Source: an uncultured Lachnospiraceae bacterium (GTDB lineage Bacteria; Bacillota; Clostridia; Lachnospirales; Lachnospiraceae). From it: 64,000 nucleotides of DNA. The notes below the pieces were generated by a model. It was not told the DNA's origin, searched no databases, and saw only the letters and a program-made list of their open reading frames with translations. Both the position numbers and the translations under genes were made by a program. Below are positions 31,471-41,362 of this stretch, in pieces. The stretch's first letter is position 1. Each line of letters begins with the position of its first letter. The stretch is from assembly GCA_902789555.1 (NCBI GenBank), contig CADAOF010000008.1, forward strand, positions 34,101 to 98,100. The letters run 5' to 3'.

Positions 31471-32660
31471 AGTCCGAATTCCTCGCGGTATTTCGCTTCT
31501 TCCGCGTCATTGCAGGAAACGAAATGTCCCGGAAGGATCTCCCGGAAGGTCGGTCCCTGCTCGCTGTAATCGTGATCCGCGATCGGATTGTACACGATAC
31601 GCACGCGCTGCTTCTCGAAGTGAGGATCCGGCAGCGGGATGGCGGAAAGGAGCGAGCGTGTATACGGATGGATCGGGTGCCGGAAGAGTTCGTCCGAATC
31701 TGCCAGCTCGACCATATGTCCGTAATACATAACGCCGATACGGTCGGAGAAGTACTTGACGACCGAAAGGTCATGGGCAATGAAAAGGATCGTCAGACCG
31801 AGTTCATTGCGCAGATCGTTTAACAGGTTGATGACCTGCGCCTGAATGGACACGTCCAGCGCGGAGACCGGTTCGTCGGCGATCAGCATATCCGGCTCCA
31901 TGACGATGGAGCGGGCGATGCCGATCCTCTGCCGCTGGCCGCCGGAGAACTCGTGCGGGTAGCGGCCCGCGTGCTCACGGACGAGGCCGACTCTTTCCAG
32001 AATGTCGTAGACACGGTTGTCGATGTATTCCTTGTCCTTGATGCCTCTGATGATGAGGCCCTCGGAGATGATCTCACGGACGGTCATACGGGGGTTCAGG
32101 GAAGCGATCGGGTCCTGGAAGATCATCTGGATCTTCGTGACCAGCTTGGACTTCTTTGCGACCCGCACGTCCGCATCGTACTTTTTCTTCAGTTCCGCGA
32201 GCTTTGCGGAATCGCCTGCCGCAGCCGCCTTGTCCTGTTCGTACTGCTCCGTCAGCTTCTCCACGAGGCTCTTTGCAAAGATCTTGTCGCAATTCTTTTT
32301 GGTGAACTTTGCGGACTGGATCTCTTTCTTGTTGTCCTCGATGATCTTTTCAAGCTCAGCCCTGCGGGATGCGTCGGGATTTCCCTTGCGCAGTTCTTCC
32401 TTGGCCGCCTTGATCGCGTCGTAATACGATTTCGTACCGGCGCCGATGCGCTGCCCCTTGAAGTAGATGTTCCCGGAGGTGATGTCATAGATCTTGATGA
32501 TGCTGCGTCCGGTCGTCGTCTTGCCGCAGCCGGATTCGCCGACCAGGCCGAAAACTTCGCCTTTCTTGATGTCGAAGCTCACGTCATCGACAGCCTTGAC
32601 GTTTTTGAAATACTGGCACAGATGCTCGACCTTAAGCAGGACTTCCTTCTCTTCAGCCAT
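31467..32660 (-). CDS. oppF: Oligopeptide ABC transporter ATPase OppF with internal insertion
   Basis: A 397-residue ATPase with Walker [10 protein letters not shown] (41-49), Q-loop [18 protein letters not shown] (Q182), signature FSGGQRQR (about 238), Walker B LIADEP and H-loop FIAHDLSVV, followed by the OppF C-terminal region ([15 protein letters not shown]). Between Walker A and the Q-loop lie about 131 residues instead of the usual 50 or so. The extra part (about residues 73-172, 32145-32444) is Lys/Glu/Ala-rich and should be helical or coiled coil. It is in frame, with no sign of damage. It works with OppD under permeases OppB and OppC. It overlaps oppD by eight bases. Confidence 0.92.
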   Translation of the reverse strand: MAEEKEVLLKVEHLCQYFKNVKAVDDVSFDIKKGEVFGLVGESGCGKTTTGRSIIKIYDITSGNIYFKGQRIGAGTKSYYDAIKAAKEELRKGNPDASRRAELEKIIEDNKKEIQSAKFTKKNCDKIFAKSLVEKLTEQYEQDKAAAAGDSAKLAELKKKYDADVRVAKKSKLVTKIQMIFQDPIASLNPRMTVREIISEGLIIRGIKDKEYIDNRVYDILERVGLVREHAGRYPHEFSGGQRQRIGIARSIVMEPDMLIADEPVSALDVSIQAQVINLLNDLRNELGLTILFIAHDLSVVKYFSDRIGVMYYGHMVELADSDELFRHPIHPYTRSLLSAIPLPDPHFEKQRVRIVYNPIADHDYSEQGPTFREILPGHFVSCNDAEEAKYREEFGL

Positions 32661-34815
32661 TGTTCTGCACCTCCTTCTTCATACGTTCGATACGGTCCGT
32701 GATCGCCTTCGGGACCTCCACCTTCGGTGCATCCGGATGGAGCAGCCAGGTGGCAGCCCTGTGCGTAGGCGAGATCTCAAACATCGGCGGCTGCATCTCG
32801 AAATCGATATCCAGCGCGTACTTGTTGCGGGCCGCGAAAGCGTCTCCCACCGGCGGGTAGATCATATTGGGCGGTGTGCCGGGAATGGCTTCCAGCTTCT
32901 CGTTGGTCTCCAGATCCGGCATGGAGGACAGCAGCGCCCAGGTGTACGGATGGCGGGGATCATAGAAGATGTCGTCCGCGGTGCCGTATTCGACAATCTT
33001 GCCGGCGTACATGACGGCGATGTCATCCGCCATGTTGGCGACGACGCCGAGGTCATGCGTAATGAAGATGACCGACAGATTGCGCTCTGCTTTCAGACGG
33101 TTGATCAGTTCCAGGATCTGGGACTGGATCGTCACGTCCAGTGCCGTGGTCGGCTCGTCGCAGATCAGGATATCCGGATCCGCCGCTAACGCGATCGCGA
33201 TAACCACACGCTGCCGCATGCCGCCCGAGAACTCGAACGGATAGCGGTAGTACATGGCGCGGGAGTCGTGGATACCGACTTCGTCGAGCAGCTTGATCGC
33301 ACGTTCCTTCGCCATGGAGCGCGTCACCTTGTAGACGCTGTCCGAGGCGCATTCCTTCAGATGGTCAACGAGGGCGACGGAGCGCTTGTCGAAATCCATC
33401 TTGCCGGATCCTTCGATATACTGTTTATACTTGTCCGCCAGTTCTTCCAGAATAAGGACGATGTTGTCCTTCAGGTCATCCAGATCCCGCGTGTTGGCGG
33501 GGACGACCTTCCAGTCGACCGTTCTGCCCTTGGCGATAAGGCTTTCTCTCTTCTTACTCTGACGCTCGAAGCGGGCCTCTTCCTTCGGGTTCTGCTTTTC
33601 ATAGCGGAAGTATTTTTCGATGGCGGCCTTCAGGCTCGAACGGAAGGTGTAGGCGTTGCTGTCCTTGATGAACTCCAGGCGGTCGATGGATTTTTCCACT
33701 TCGTCTGCCAGCGCGGACTGCACGCTCAGCGCTTCCTTCTTGTCGTAGCTGCCGAGGAACCAGTTCTTTTTCTCCTCAAGGAGCGGAAGGACTCTCTTCT
33801 TTTCTTCAAGCGCCTTCCTATAAGAATACTCCACGCCTTCGCGCACGATCTTCAGGAACTCATTCGAGAAATTCGCGTCCATATAGGAACGGACTTTCTC
33901 GTTCATCTCCTCGATCGATTCGCCCTTAAATTCGAAGCTGTTGCCCTTCAGCATGTAGAAGCCGGCCGCGTAGAAATCGGGGGCCTTTCTGGCTTCGAGC
34001 TCGTCGAGCAGCGAAACGACCTTCTCAAGCGAGTCCTTGACGTTCTGCTCCGGCAGGGCATTGCCGCTTTTTACCGCGGCGCGTTCTTCGGAAAGTTCCG
34101 CCTTCAGAGCCGCGATCTGATCCGTAAAGTAGACCGTGAAGTAATCGCCGTCGACTTTTTCCAGTCTCTTGGCAAAGTCTCTCAGAGCGATCTTCACGTC
34201 CTGCTTGACGTTCTTTTCCGCCTTGAAGAGGAAATCCTTGATCAGTGAGGACAGCTCCATGGCGTTCGCCTTGCGGGTGTTGTAGGCGGTCTCCAGCTTG
34301 GTGCCGCGGATGGTCAGGTCGTCGAAGGTCTTGCAGAGGGCATTGATCTCTTCCTTCTTTTCAGGATCGGTCGCCTTCGCGGACTCCTTCAGCGTATCCA
34401 GCAGGGAGCGGAATTCCGCGCCTGCGCTCCGTCTCTTGGCTTTGTTCTTAAGGAGCATGGCCTCCGTCAGCTGACGCCCGGTCTTGATGATCGGGTTCAG
34501 GGCAGACAGGGGATCCTGGAACACCATGGCGATCTTATCGCCGCGAAGCTTGTACATCTCCTCTTCGGGAAGCTTCAGGATATCTTTCCCGTCATAGAGG
34601 ATCTCGCCGTTTTCCACAATGCCATTTCCGGCCAGGATGCCGATGGCCGCTCTGGCCGTAACAGATTTGCCGGAACCGGATTCGCCGACGATCGCTAACG
34701 TCTTGCCGCGTTCCAGGTCAAAGCTGACATCGCGCACGGCCTTGACCGTACCGGAACTCGTACGGAATGAAATGACAAGGTTTCTGACTTCAAGAATATT
34801 ATCCATATCAGTCAT
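32653..34815 (-). CDS. oppD: Oligopeptide ABC transporter ATPase OppD with about 375-residue insertion
   Basis: A protein of about 720 residues, roughly twice the usual OppD. Walker A GESGSGKS (about 45) and Q-loop [12 protein letters not shown] (about 100) are normal. After ITEAML-type sequence (about 121) comes a helical charged insert to about residue 500 (33319-34455). The canonical fold then resumes with [10 protein letters not shown], signature FSGGMRQR (about 529), Walker [13 protein letters not shown]-loop FITHDLGVV and the C-terminal [14 protein letters not shown]. All catalytic motifs are intact and the insert is in frame. The start is uncertain (34815 or 34806; an SD AGAGGAG lies just upstream). 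The gene overlaps oppC. Confidence 0.92.
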   Translation of the reverse strand: MTDMDNILEVRNLVISFRTSSGTVKAVRDVSFDLERGKTLAIVGESGSGKSVTARAAIGILAGNGIVENGEILYDGKDILKLPEEEMYKLRGDKIAMVFQDPLSALNPIIKTGRQLTEAMLLKNKAKRRSAGAEFRSLLDTLKESAKATDPEKKEEINALCKTFDDLTIRGTKLETAYNTRKANAMELSSLIKDFLFKAEKNVKQDVKIALRDFAKRLEKVDGDYFTVYFTDQIAALKAELSEERAAVKSGNALPEQNVKDSLEKVVSLLDELEARKAPDFYAAGFYMLKGNSFEFKGESIEEMNEKVRSYMDANFSNEFLKIVREGVEYSYRKALEEKKRVLPLLEEKKNWFLGSYDKKEALSVQSALADEVEKSIDRLEFIKDSNAYTFRSSLKAAIEKYFRYEKQNPKEEARFERQSKKRESLIAKGRTVDWKVVPANTRDLDDLKDNIVLILEELADKYKQYIEGSGKMDFDKRSVALVDHLKECASDSVYKVTRSMAKERAIKLLDEVGIHDSRAMYYRYPFEFSGGMRQRVVIAIALAADPDILICDEPTTALDVTIQSQILELINRLKAERNLSVIFITHDLGVVANMADDIAVMYAGKIVEYGTADDIFYDPRHPYTWALLSSMPDLETNEKLEAIPGTPPNMIYPPVGDAFAARNKYALDIDFEMQPPMFEISPTHRAATWLLHPDAPKVEVPKAITDRIERMKKEVQNNG

Positions 34816-36391
34816 CAACTCCTCTCAGGGAAGGATTGAATGCGTCACGAAGACCGTTGCCGAACAGGTTGAAGCAGATCATGAGCAGCGACAGCACCAT
34901 AGCCGGGAAGATCATCAGGTGCGGGTAAGAGGTCCAGATGGAGCTCGCGTCCGCAAGCAGGGTGCCGAGGGACGTTGTGGTGGAGGTCCCGAGCTTGACG
35001 ATGCCCAGATAGCTCAGCATACTTTCCGAATTGATGACGCCCGGGATCGTTAACGCGCTGGAGGTGATGATCGTGCCGATGGCGTTCGGGAAGATGTGCT
35101 TCCAGATGATGCGCCAGTCATTCGCGCCCAGGGTGTGAGCCGCAAGAACGTATTCCTGCGTCTTGAAGCGGTAGAACTGCGTACGGACACGGTAGGCCAT
35201 GCCGATCCACCCGGTCGAGATATAACCGAGCAGCAGGCTGACGATGGGTCCGACCTTCGCAGCCAGATGCATCTGGAACAGCGTCATGACGATCATGAAC
35301 GGGACGTAGCTTAAGACGTCAGAGATACGTTCCATGATCAGGTCAGCGGTCCCGCCGTAGTAGCCTTCGATGGCGCCGTAGATCGCGCCGAGGACCATAT
35401 TGATGGCCGAAACGGCAACAGCAACCAGCAGGGAGAGCTGAATGCCCTTCGCCATGCGGAGCGCCAGGTCGTAGCCCTGTGCATCCGTTCCGAAGATGTA
35501 GTCCGGGAAAAACCCGTGCAGATAGTAATAGTAATTGTAATAAAGAAGGCGGACCTTGTAGTGCGCCGTGTCGAACGTGCCGCCGCCGGCATACTGCCAG
35601 TACTTCACCTCTCCGTTTTCATCGCGCATGTAGTTGTCTTCAAGCACCATGTCCTCGGAGTAGTCAAGCTTGGTCCCCTTGCCTTTTTCATTCACCGTGA
35701 CCGCGTTGAACTTCTTGTCGGCCTTATACCAGTAGTTCGCGTCCGTGCTGTCCGGGTTCCACTGATTGTTTTCGATAAGAGGATACAGGATCTGCAGCCC
35801 GCTTTCATTCTGGTAATCCAGGATCTTCTGATACTCCTGCTGCGTTACCATCTTATAGATGAAGCCGACCTGCAGGTAGGTATCGAATTCCGCCGTAAAG
35901 CGCAGCGTGGTCTTCTTGCTCAGCTTGTTGACCGACTCTTCCACTTTGATGAGTTCGTTCAACGGCTGATACAGCGTTCCCATGGTATCCTTGATGGTCT
36001 TGACGGAATTGCCGTCCGTATCTTCCGCGCCGACGCCGATGGCCGCGTAGCGGACAAAGTCCATCTCAGAATAGCTGCCGGTGACGCCGCCGTCGGCAAT
36101 GCCCAGATTTTCCTTAAGGAAGGTATAGCGGGGGCCCTTCTTGGCGTAATAGGTATCCATGACCCCGGCATGGTTTTTGGTGAAGACCGGCACGATAAAG
36201 GCAAAAAGCACGATCAGGATAATAATGACCGTAGCCACAACGGAAGCCCGGTTCTTGCGGAAGCGGATCCACGCGTCGTGGAAGTAGCCGATCGGCTTGT
36301 CGTCGAATTTGGTATCGGACAGCTTCGCATCCAGCTGGGCAAAACGGAATTTCTCTTTCGGAATAGCATTCAGATCGATTTGATGTTTCAT
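34808..36391 (-). CDS. oppC: Oligopeptide ABC transporter permease OppC with enlarged extracytoplasmic loop
   Basis: A 527-residue permease (about 300 is usual). It has the first membrane helix at about residues 50-71, then about 225 residues outside the membrane, then FGTDAQGYDLALRMAKG (the conserved start of the permease core) and five more helices. The EAA loop reads AAHTLGANDWRIIWKHIFPN. The extra domain (about 35482-36175) is rich in Tyr, Asn and Asp and unassigned. The start at 36391 follows GAGGTGA. It pairs with OppB, whose stop is four bases upstream. Confidence 0.92.
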   Translation of the reverse strand: MKHQIDLNAIPKEKFRFAQLDAKLSDTKFDDKPIGYFHDAWIRFRKNRASVVATVIIILIVLFAFIVPVFTKNHAGVMDTYYAKKGPRYTFLKENLGIADGGVTGSYSEMDFVRYAAIGVGAEDTDGNSVKTIKDTMGTLYQPLNELIKVEESVNKLSKKTTLRFTAEFDTYLQVGFIYKMVTQQEYQKILDYQNESGLQILYPLIENNQWNPDSTDANYWYKADKKFNAVTVNEKGKGTKLDYSEDMVLEDNYMRDENGEVKYWQYAGGGTFDTAHYKVRLLYYNYYYYLHGFFPDYIFGTDAQGYDLALRMAKGIQLSLLVAVAVSAINMVLGAIYGAIEGYYGGTADLIMERISDVLSYVPFMIVMTLFQMHLAAKVGPIVSLLLGYISTGWIGMAYRVRTQFYRFKTQEYVLAAHTLGANDWRIIWKHIFPNAIGTIITSSALTIPGVINSESMLSYLGIVKLGTSTTTSLGTLLADASSIWTSYPHLMIFPAMVLSLLMICFNLFGNGLRDAFNPSLRGVDD

Positions 36392-36395
36392 GCCG

Positions 36396-37367
36396 TCACC
36401 TCGCGCCCATGCGGATGCGCGGATCAAGGAATCCGTAGCTAAGGTCCGTAATAATGCCGGCCAGCAGGCCGATGAATGTATAGAAAACGCAGTCCATCAT
36501 GAACACGTCATAGTCGAGCAAGTTGATGGAACGGATGTATAACGTTCCGACACCCGGAATGGAGAAGATCTGTTCTATGATCATGCTGCCGCCGATCAGT
36601 CCCAGGAAGCTGGACAGGATCGAAGGCAAAATAGGCACCATGGCCACTTTCAGGGCATGCCGGGAAGTTGCCTGCGCGCGGGTAAGACCCTTCGTGCGTG
36701 CAAGCAGCATATAGTCCTGCGTCAGCGATTCCGTCAGCTCCGCGCGCGTAAAGCGGCAGAGACCGGCGATCTCACCAAAGGACAACGCTAACACCGGGGC
36801 GATCATGCTGTAGATCATCTTCCAGGATACCCAGGAATTGTTGGCATCCGCTAACGCGTATACGTTCAGCGGCAGCCATCCGAGTTTAAAGTACAGGAAA
36901 TACTGTACCAAGAAGGCATAAACATATGAAGGAACGGAAATAAAGATCATGACCAGCGTACTGATGAAGGAATCCTGCCATTTGTTCTTCTTAATGGCGG
37001 CATAGATGCCGAGGATGATTCCGATCGGTACGGCCACGACCATGGAATAGGCATTCACCAGTACTGTCGGGAGCAGACGTCCCGTCAGCACATCCCAGGC
37101 CGGTTTGCGGAAGGCAATGCCCCAGGAGGTCCCGAAGTCCCATTTTGTGATGATGTTTTTCCAGTAGATGCCGTATTGTTCCAGCAGGGGTCTGTTGTAC
37201 CCCAGCGCCTCCCAGCGGGCCTTGATCTGTTCGACCTGTGACGCCGTGCCCTGCGGCAGTTCCCGCGGCAGCGCACGGACGAGCATGAAGCACATCGTAA
37301 CAATGCAGAAGAATGTGAACAGCATCAGGATAAGGCGCTTAATAACGTATTTGCCCATGTAGCCCAT
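36396..37367 (-). CDS. oppB: Oligopeptide ABC transporter permease OppB
   Basis: A 323-residue permease of usual size. It has the N-terminal KYVIKRLILMLFTFFCIVTMCFMLV helix, the LPRELPQG variant of the usual periplasmic loop, the EAA loop LARTKGLTRAQATSRHALKVAMVPI, and the C-terminal FLDPRIRMG. SD GGGAG lies eight bases before the ATG. It is separated from oppA by 119 bases that hold a long hairpin. Confidence 0.94.
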   Translation of the reverse strand: MGYMGKYVIKRLILMLFTFFCIVTMCFMLVRALPRELPQGTASQVEQIKARWEALGYNRPLLEQYGIYWKNIITKWDFGTSWGIAFRKPAWDVLTGRLLPTVLVNAYSMVVAVPIGIILGIYAAIKKNKWQDSFISTLVMIFISVPSYVYAFLVQYFLYFKLGWLPLNVYALADANNSWVSWKMIYSMIAPVLALSFGEIAGLCRFTRAELTESLTQDYMLLARTKGLTRAQATSRHALKVAMVPILPSILSSFLGLIGGSMIIEQIFSIPGVGTLYIRSINLLDYDVFMMDCVFYTFIGLLAGIITDLSYGFLDPRIRMGAR

Positions 37368-37406
37368 AAGCTATACTCCCTTGTCTGAAGGATTTTTTCA
37401 AGAGAA

Positions 37407-37441
37407 GCGGGTAGATTGGGGGAGCTCCCCAATCTGCCCGC
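37407..37441 (-). promoter_or_regulatory. Intercistronic hairpin between oppA and oppB
   Basis: A stem of about 15 bp (GCGGGCAGATTGGGG / CCCCAATCTACCCGC, one mismatch-type pair) on the minus strand without a following T-run. Such hairpins after binding-protein genes often protect the upstream mRNA and lower downstream expression; that role is inferred. Confidence 0.65.
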
Positions 37442-37486
37442 CCTCTTTCTTAACTACGAGTCAGTTACATTATCAATGGAACGGCA

Positions 37487-40015
37487 TTAATATTCAAGAA
37501 CGCCGCCGGCATCCTTGACAGCCGCAGCCCATTCTTCATCCGTGTAGTTGAAGCGCATGAGTTCAAGGCCGCCGAAGCCGTACATGATATTGTAGTCCTC
37601 GGTGTAGTAGCTAAGCTTGTAGGACAGCATCGAGCAGCTGGTGGAACCGGCCAGAGGAATACGATAGTATTTCTTCAGGAACAGCTCTTCCATAGCGGAC
37701 AGGATGTTCAGCTTGGTTTCGAAGTCAGCAGTGGCAAAGCGGCCGACGCCCACGCAGGAGCGGGACCAATCCTGCCAGGTCATGGTGACATCTTCACCGT
37801 TCAGCTTCAGGGTCAGCGTTTCGGTCGCGGGATCCCAGTCAGCAGCTTCGTTGATCTGGCCGGCATACTGTTCGGTATCGCAGTAGACCTGCATGTTGCG
37901 GAAAGGATAGAACGCAGCGCCGCCCCATGCGCCGTAGCCGATGGCGAATTCGCCGTTCGGGACAGCTTTGTAACGGTCTTCGATGTTGCCGACAGCTTCA
38001 AGTTCGACCTTGCCGAATCCGCTGCCTTCCACAGCCGCGTTGAGGTACTTCTGGATCAGTTCGACCTGAGTGTTGTCGGTGGAATCCAGGGCGCCCTTCT
38101 TGTAGCCGACGCGGATATGGATGGTGCCGCCGTTGTAGAGACCGGCTTCGGTCAGTTCCTTATAGGCCTGCTTCATGAGTTCCTGAGCCTGGGTCAGGTT
38201 GTAACCGGTGATGGAATCATAAGCTTCCTTCAGGGTCTTGTAAGGAGTGCCTTCGCCGAACTTCACGTCGTACAGGTTGCAGATCGCCTGCATGGCCTGA
38301 TCGGTGTGACGGTAAATGCTTTCCGGATTGTTGTACACATCATAGTAGTACAGTTCGTTCAGCAGGGAGTAGTAAGGCTTGTAGCCGGCGGTCGCGGTGA
38401 CCCATTCAGCACGGTCCACGGAAAGGCTGAACGCGCGGCGGAAAGTCTCGTTGGAAAGGACGACGGAGTTGGTGTTGCCCTTGGAGGCATCCATTTCCTT
38501 CAGAGCGTCCAGATTGGTGTTGAAGAAGAAGGACATCATGTAGGTCTCGTCGACTTTGTACAGCTGTTCGCTGGTGGCATAGTCAACGACCTGATCGGCG
38601 GGCGGTGCCCAGTCGTCAAGGTCGCCCTTCAGGAAGGCTTCCTTCGCGGCGTCGTCGGTCATGACGTCGACGACGATGCTGGTGGCCATGTAGCGCTGCA
38701 CGCTCTTGCCGTCAACAAGGTAATCGGTCATGGAGACAAGGTATTCGTTGCCGTCGGCATCGTGGACCTTCTCATAGCCGTACCAGTTTTCGTTCTGGAC
38801 GTAAACGACCTGCTTTTCATCCTGGAAAGAGGCGATCTTGTAAGGGCCGAAGGACTTGGTGGTCTCCTTGCTGGTGCAGTAGTTGGTGGTGACCAGCTTG
38901 TCGGAGGTTTCCTTGCCGGCTTCATACAGGGTCTCATCGACCAGCCAGTTGCTGGTGAGGGAGGTCAGGAAGTAGTTGGCGTCGATCTGGGTGGCGTTGA
39001 CGTAGATGAGGGTGTAATCATCGACCTTGTACATACCGACATCGTCCCAGGTGGCGTTGGTGTAGTCGGACTGGCCCGAAATGGTGAACACATAGTCGGC
39101 AGCATAGCCGGCGTACTGTCCGTCCGGAGCAAAGTAGGCGTACAGGTCAGCACCGCTGAACTCGTCATCGCCCTGGCCATCAGCACTGTACTTGACTTCG
39201 TCAAGCGCGCTCACGAACTGAGGGACTTCTTCGCCTTCGGCAGTGATGTAGCCTTTTGCGCCCCAGAAATTGAAGCAGTCGACATAGAGGTCATCGACCT
39301 TGCCGCCGTTGTCCAGGTATTCCTGAACAGTCATGCCGAGAGGGGCATAGTTGGTAACGACAGTACCGGCATTGTAATACGCAACGGCGCCGGCGCAGGC
39401 GCTCTCACCGTCGTAGTACAGGTTGGCGCGGTAGTTCTTCATGGCGGGGTCAAGCATGGCCTTGAAGGAGTAGACGTAGCTGTCCGCATTGATCGGGGTG
39501 CCGTCTTCCCACTTCATATCCTTGTTCAGCTTGATCTCATAGACGTAGCCTTCTTTGACGTCCGCAGCAGCAACGCCTTCAGGAAGCGTCACGGCGTACT
39601 TCTCAAGATCCGCGGTGTGGCTGGCGGTCACGTCCGTGACGGATTCAGCAGCCAGATAGATCCACTGATAAATGCCGTTTTCGGAGTCCTTGACCTGCAT
39701 GTTCACGAACGGAGTCGAGATGTAGTCCAGGATCGAGCTCTCGGCGTTGGTCTCCCACGCATGAGGGTTCCAGTTCTTGCCAAGGCTGGTGGAATAGGTC
39801 TTGTAGGTGTAGTTGCCTACCTTAGCGCCTTCCGGGACCGTGCTGGCCGGCTCAGTCTGAGCGGGCTCAGTAGCGGCCGGAGTCGATTCGGCAGGCGCCT
39901 TAGTGGTGGTCTGTTCCTTGGTGTCCGCAGTGCTGGAAGTTCCGGGCTGGCTGCCGCAGGCGGCCATCGACAGAACCATGGCAAGCGCGAGCACAAGTGC
40001 CAACAGTTTCTTCAT
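37487..40015 (-). CDS. oppA: Oligopeptide-binding lipoprotein OppA (family 5, oversized)
   Basis: An 842-residue lipoprotein (LSMAAC lipobox, Cys20) with a Thr/Glu/Pro-rich linker to about residue 60 and a family-5 binding fold (EIKLNKDMKWEDGTPINADSYV; ETFRRAFSLSVDRAEW). The start at 40015 follows AAAGGAGGA; a longer frame has no SD. Typical OppA has about 540-600 residues, so this protein too is enlarged. It is the first gene of the opp operon, in the order A-B-C-D-F-DUF3899. Confidence 0.93.
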   Translation of the reverse strand: MKKLLALVLALAMVLSMAACGSQPGTSSTADTKEQTTTKAPAESTPAATEPAQTEPASTVPEGAKVGNYTYKTYSTSLGKNWNPHAWETNAESSILDYISTPFVNMQVKDSENGIYQWIYLAAESVTDVTASHTADLEKYAVTLPEGVAAADVKEGYVYEIKLNKDMKWEDGTPINADSYVYSFKAMLDPAMKNYRANLYYDGESACAGAVAYYNAGTVVTNYAPLGMTVQEYLDNGGKVDDLYVDCFNFWGAKGYITAEGEEVPQFVSALDEVKYSADGQGDDEFSGADLYAYFAPDGQYAGYAADYVFTISGQSDYTNATWDDVGMYKVDDYTLIYVNATQIDANYFLTSLTSNWLVDETLYEAGKETSDKLVTTNYCTSKETTKSFGPYKIASFQDEKQVVYVQNENWYGYEKVHDADGNEYLVSMTDYLVDGKSVQRYMATSIVVDVMTDDAAKEAFLKGDLDDWAPPADQVVDYATSEQLYKVDETYMMSFFFNTNLDALKEMDASKGNTNSVVLSNETFRRAFSLSVDRAEWVTATAGYKPYYSLLNELYYYDVYNNPESIYRHTDQAMQAICNLYDVKFGEGTPYKTLKEAYDSITGYNLTQAQELMKQAYKELTEAGLYNGGTIHIRVGYKKGALDSTDNTQVELIQKYLNAAVEGSGFGKVELEAVGNIEDRYKAVPNGEFAIGYGAWGGAAFYPFRNMQVYCDTEQYAGQINEAADWDPATETLTLKLNGEDVTMTWQDWSRSCVGVGRFATADFETKLNILSAMEELFLKKYYRIPLAGSTSCSMLSYKLSYYTEDYNIMYGFGGLELMRFNYTDEEWAAAVKDAGGVLEY

Positions 40016-40085
40016 GTTGTTCCTCCTTTGTTTTTTTACGCCGGCGCTGGGTGAGCCGGCGCCAGAGACCTTTATAGGTTCTTTT

Positions 40086-40114
40086 ATTCTATAAAAAAAA
40101 CGTAAATAAATCAA
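40086..40114 (-). promoter_or_regulatory. Promoter of the opp operon
   Basis: Minus strand: -35 TTGATT (40109-40114), 17-base spacer, -10 TAGAAT (40086-40091). The leader contains a GC hairpin (CGCCGGC / GCCGGCG, about 40039-40061) just before the SD. Confidence 0.75.
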
Positions 40115-40183
40115 CCTTTTTTTTCTGATTTGTAGCATTCCCGTCTGCCGTTCTCATTTTGCTCCCCATATTCTTCTTTCATC

Positions 40184-40212
40184 TTGCAAATCGCCGCCCG
40201 CTCGGCTACAAT
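40184..40212 (+). promoter_or_regulatory. Promoter of the EEP hydrolase/AEC genes
   Basis: Plus strand: -35 TTGCAA (40184-40189), 17-base spacer, -10 TACAAT (40207-40212). Confidence 0.75.
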
Positions 40213-40252
40213 GTGAGCAGTGCGGGACAACCCGCGCGCGGAGGTTATTATA

Positions 40253-41335
40253 ATGGAAAGAATCAAGAAGGCCGGCAAGATCCTTCTTAAGGTGCTGCTT
40301 GCGCTCGTCCTCATTGCGGCGGCTTACATTGCCTACGTTTTCATTGCCTATCACCGGATCGGCGATCAGACGCTCGCGCCTGAAAACCCGGCTTCCGCGG
40401 AAAAGGAGATTCGCACCGGCGAAGCCCTCTCCGTCACCAGCTGGAACATCGGCTTCGGCGCTTATGAATCCGATTACGGCTTCTTCATGGACGGCGGCCA
40501 CGAATCCTGGGCCTGGTCGAAGGAGCGGCTGGACGCCAATCTGAAAAAGATCGGCGCTCTTCTGGCCGAACAGCATTCCGACCTCTATCTGATCCAGGAA
40601 GTGGACATGGACTCCACACGGAGCTATCACTTTGACGAGCGGAAATATCTGACGGACGCGCTGCCCGGCCTCGCCTGCGCCTGGGCGCAGAACTACGATT
40701 CTCCCTTCCTCGCCTATCCCTTCTATCAGCCGCACGGCGCTTCGAAGTCCTGCCTGATGACCTTCTCGAAGGCAGGCATCACGAAAGCGGAACGCGTGGA
40801 GCTCCCGATCGAAAACGGTTTCACCAAGTTTCTTGACCTGGACCGCTGCTACTCGCGTCAGTACATCCCGACGGATGACGGCAAGCAGTTAGTGCTGTAC
40901 AACCTGCACCTCTCCGCCTATACCTCCGACGGAACGATCGCAACGGAGCAGCTGAAGCTCCTGCTTGCCGACATGCAGGGAGAATACGAAAAGGGCAGCT
41001 ACTGCATCGCCGGCGGCGACTTCAACAAGGATCTTCTGGGCGATTCGAAGAAGGTCTTCGGCGTCGAAGGCGCGGAATACAGCTGGGCCCAGCCCATCCC
41101 CGAAGAGACCTTCCGGGATACGGATATCCGCCTCGTCGCGCCGTTTGATCCGGCTGACCCGAAGCCGAGCTGCCGCAATGCCGATTCGGCCTACCACCAA
41201 GGACAGTACGTGATCACCGTGGACGGCTTTCTGCTTTCTCCGAACGTCACGCTCCTCGGCGCTGACGTCCTCAGCACCGGCTTCACCTATTCGGATCACG
41301 ATCCGGTCCGGATGAACTTCATTCTCGGACAATAA
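40253..41335 (+). CDS. Membrane-anchored endonuclease/exonuclease/phosphatase (EEP) family protein
   Basis: A 360-residue protein with one N-terminal membrane anchor (residues 9-28) and an outward-facing EEP domain. The catalytic set is complete: SWNIGFG (Asn), LIQEVD (Glu), YNLHLS (His), GGDFNKD (Asp-Asn) and YSDHDPV (Asp-His). Substrates in the family range from DNA to phosphoinositides and sphingomyelin and cannot be chosen here. SD GGAGG lies eight bases before the ATG at 40253. It is followed 27 bases later by the AEC transporter, probably on the same transcript. Confidence 0.88.
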   Translation: MERIKKAGKILLKVLLALVLIAAAYIAYVFIAYHRIGDQTLAPENPASAEKEIRTGEALSVTSWNIGFGAYESDYGFFMDGGHESWAWSKERLDANLKKIGALLAEQHSDLYLIQEVDMDSTRSYHFDERKYLTDALPGLACAWAQNYDSPFLAYPFYQPHGASKSCLMTFSKAGITKAERVELPIENGFTKFLDLDRCYSRQYIPTDDGKQLVLYNLHLSAYTSDGTIATEQLKLLLADMQGEYEKGSYCIAGGDFNKDLLGDSKKVFGVEGAEYSWAQPIPEETFRDTDIRLVAPFDPADPKPSCRNADSAYHQGQYVITVDGFLLSPNVTLLGADVLSTGFTYSDHDPVRMNFILGQ

Positions 41336-41362
41336 CAAGTCATATCTCACCTGAGGCAAATC

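Noticed and set aside
31467-36391. OppD, OppF and OppC insertions as split genes or assembly chimaeras
   Set aside because: All insertions are in frame, lie between intact motifs in their normal order, have composition like the rest of the genes, and occur in several genes of one operon.
38117-40054. 645-residue plus-strand open frame opposite oppA
   Set aside because: Shadow of the binding-protein gene: repetitive Val/Gly/Asp/His content, no SD and no motifs.
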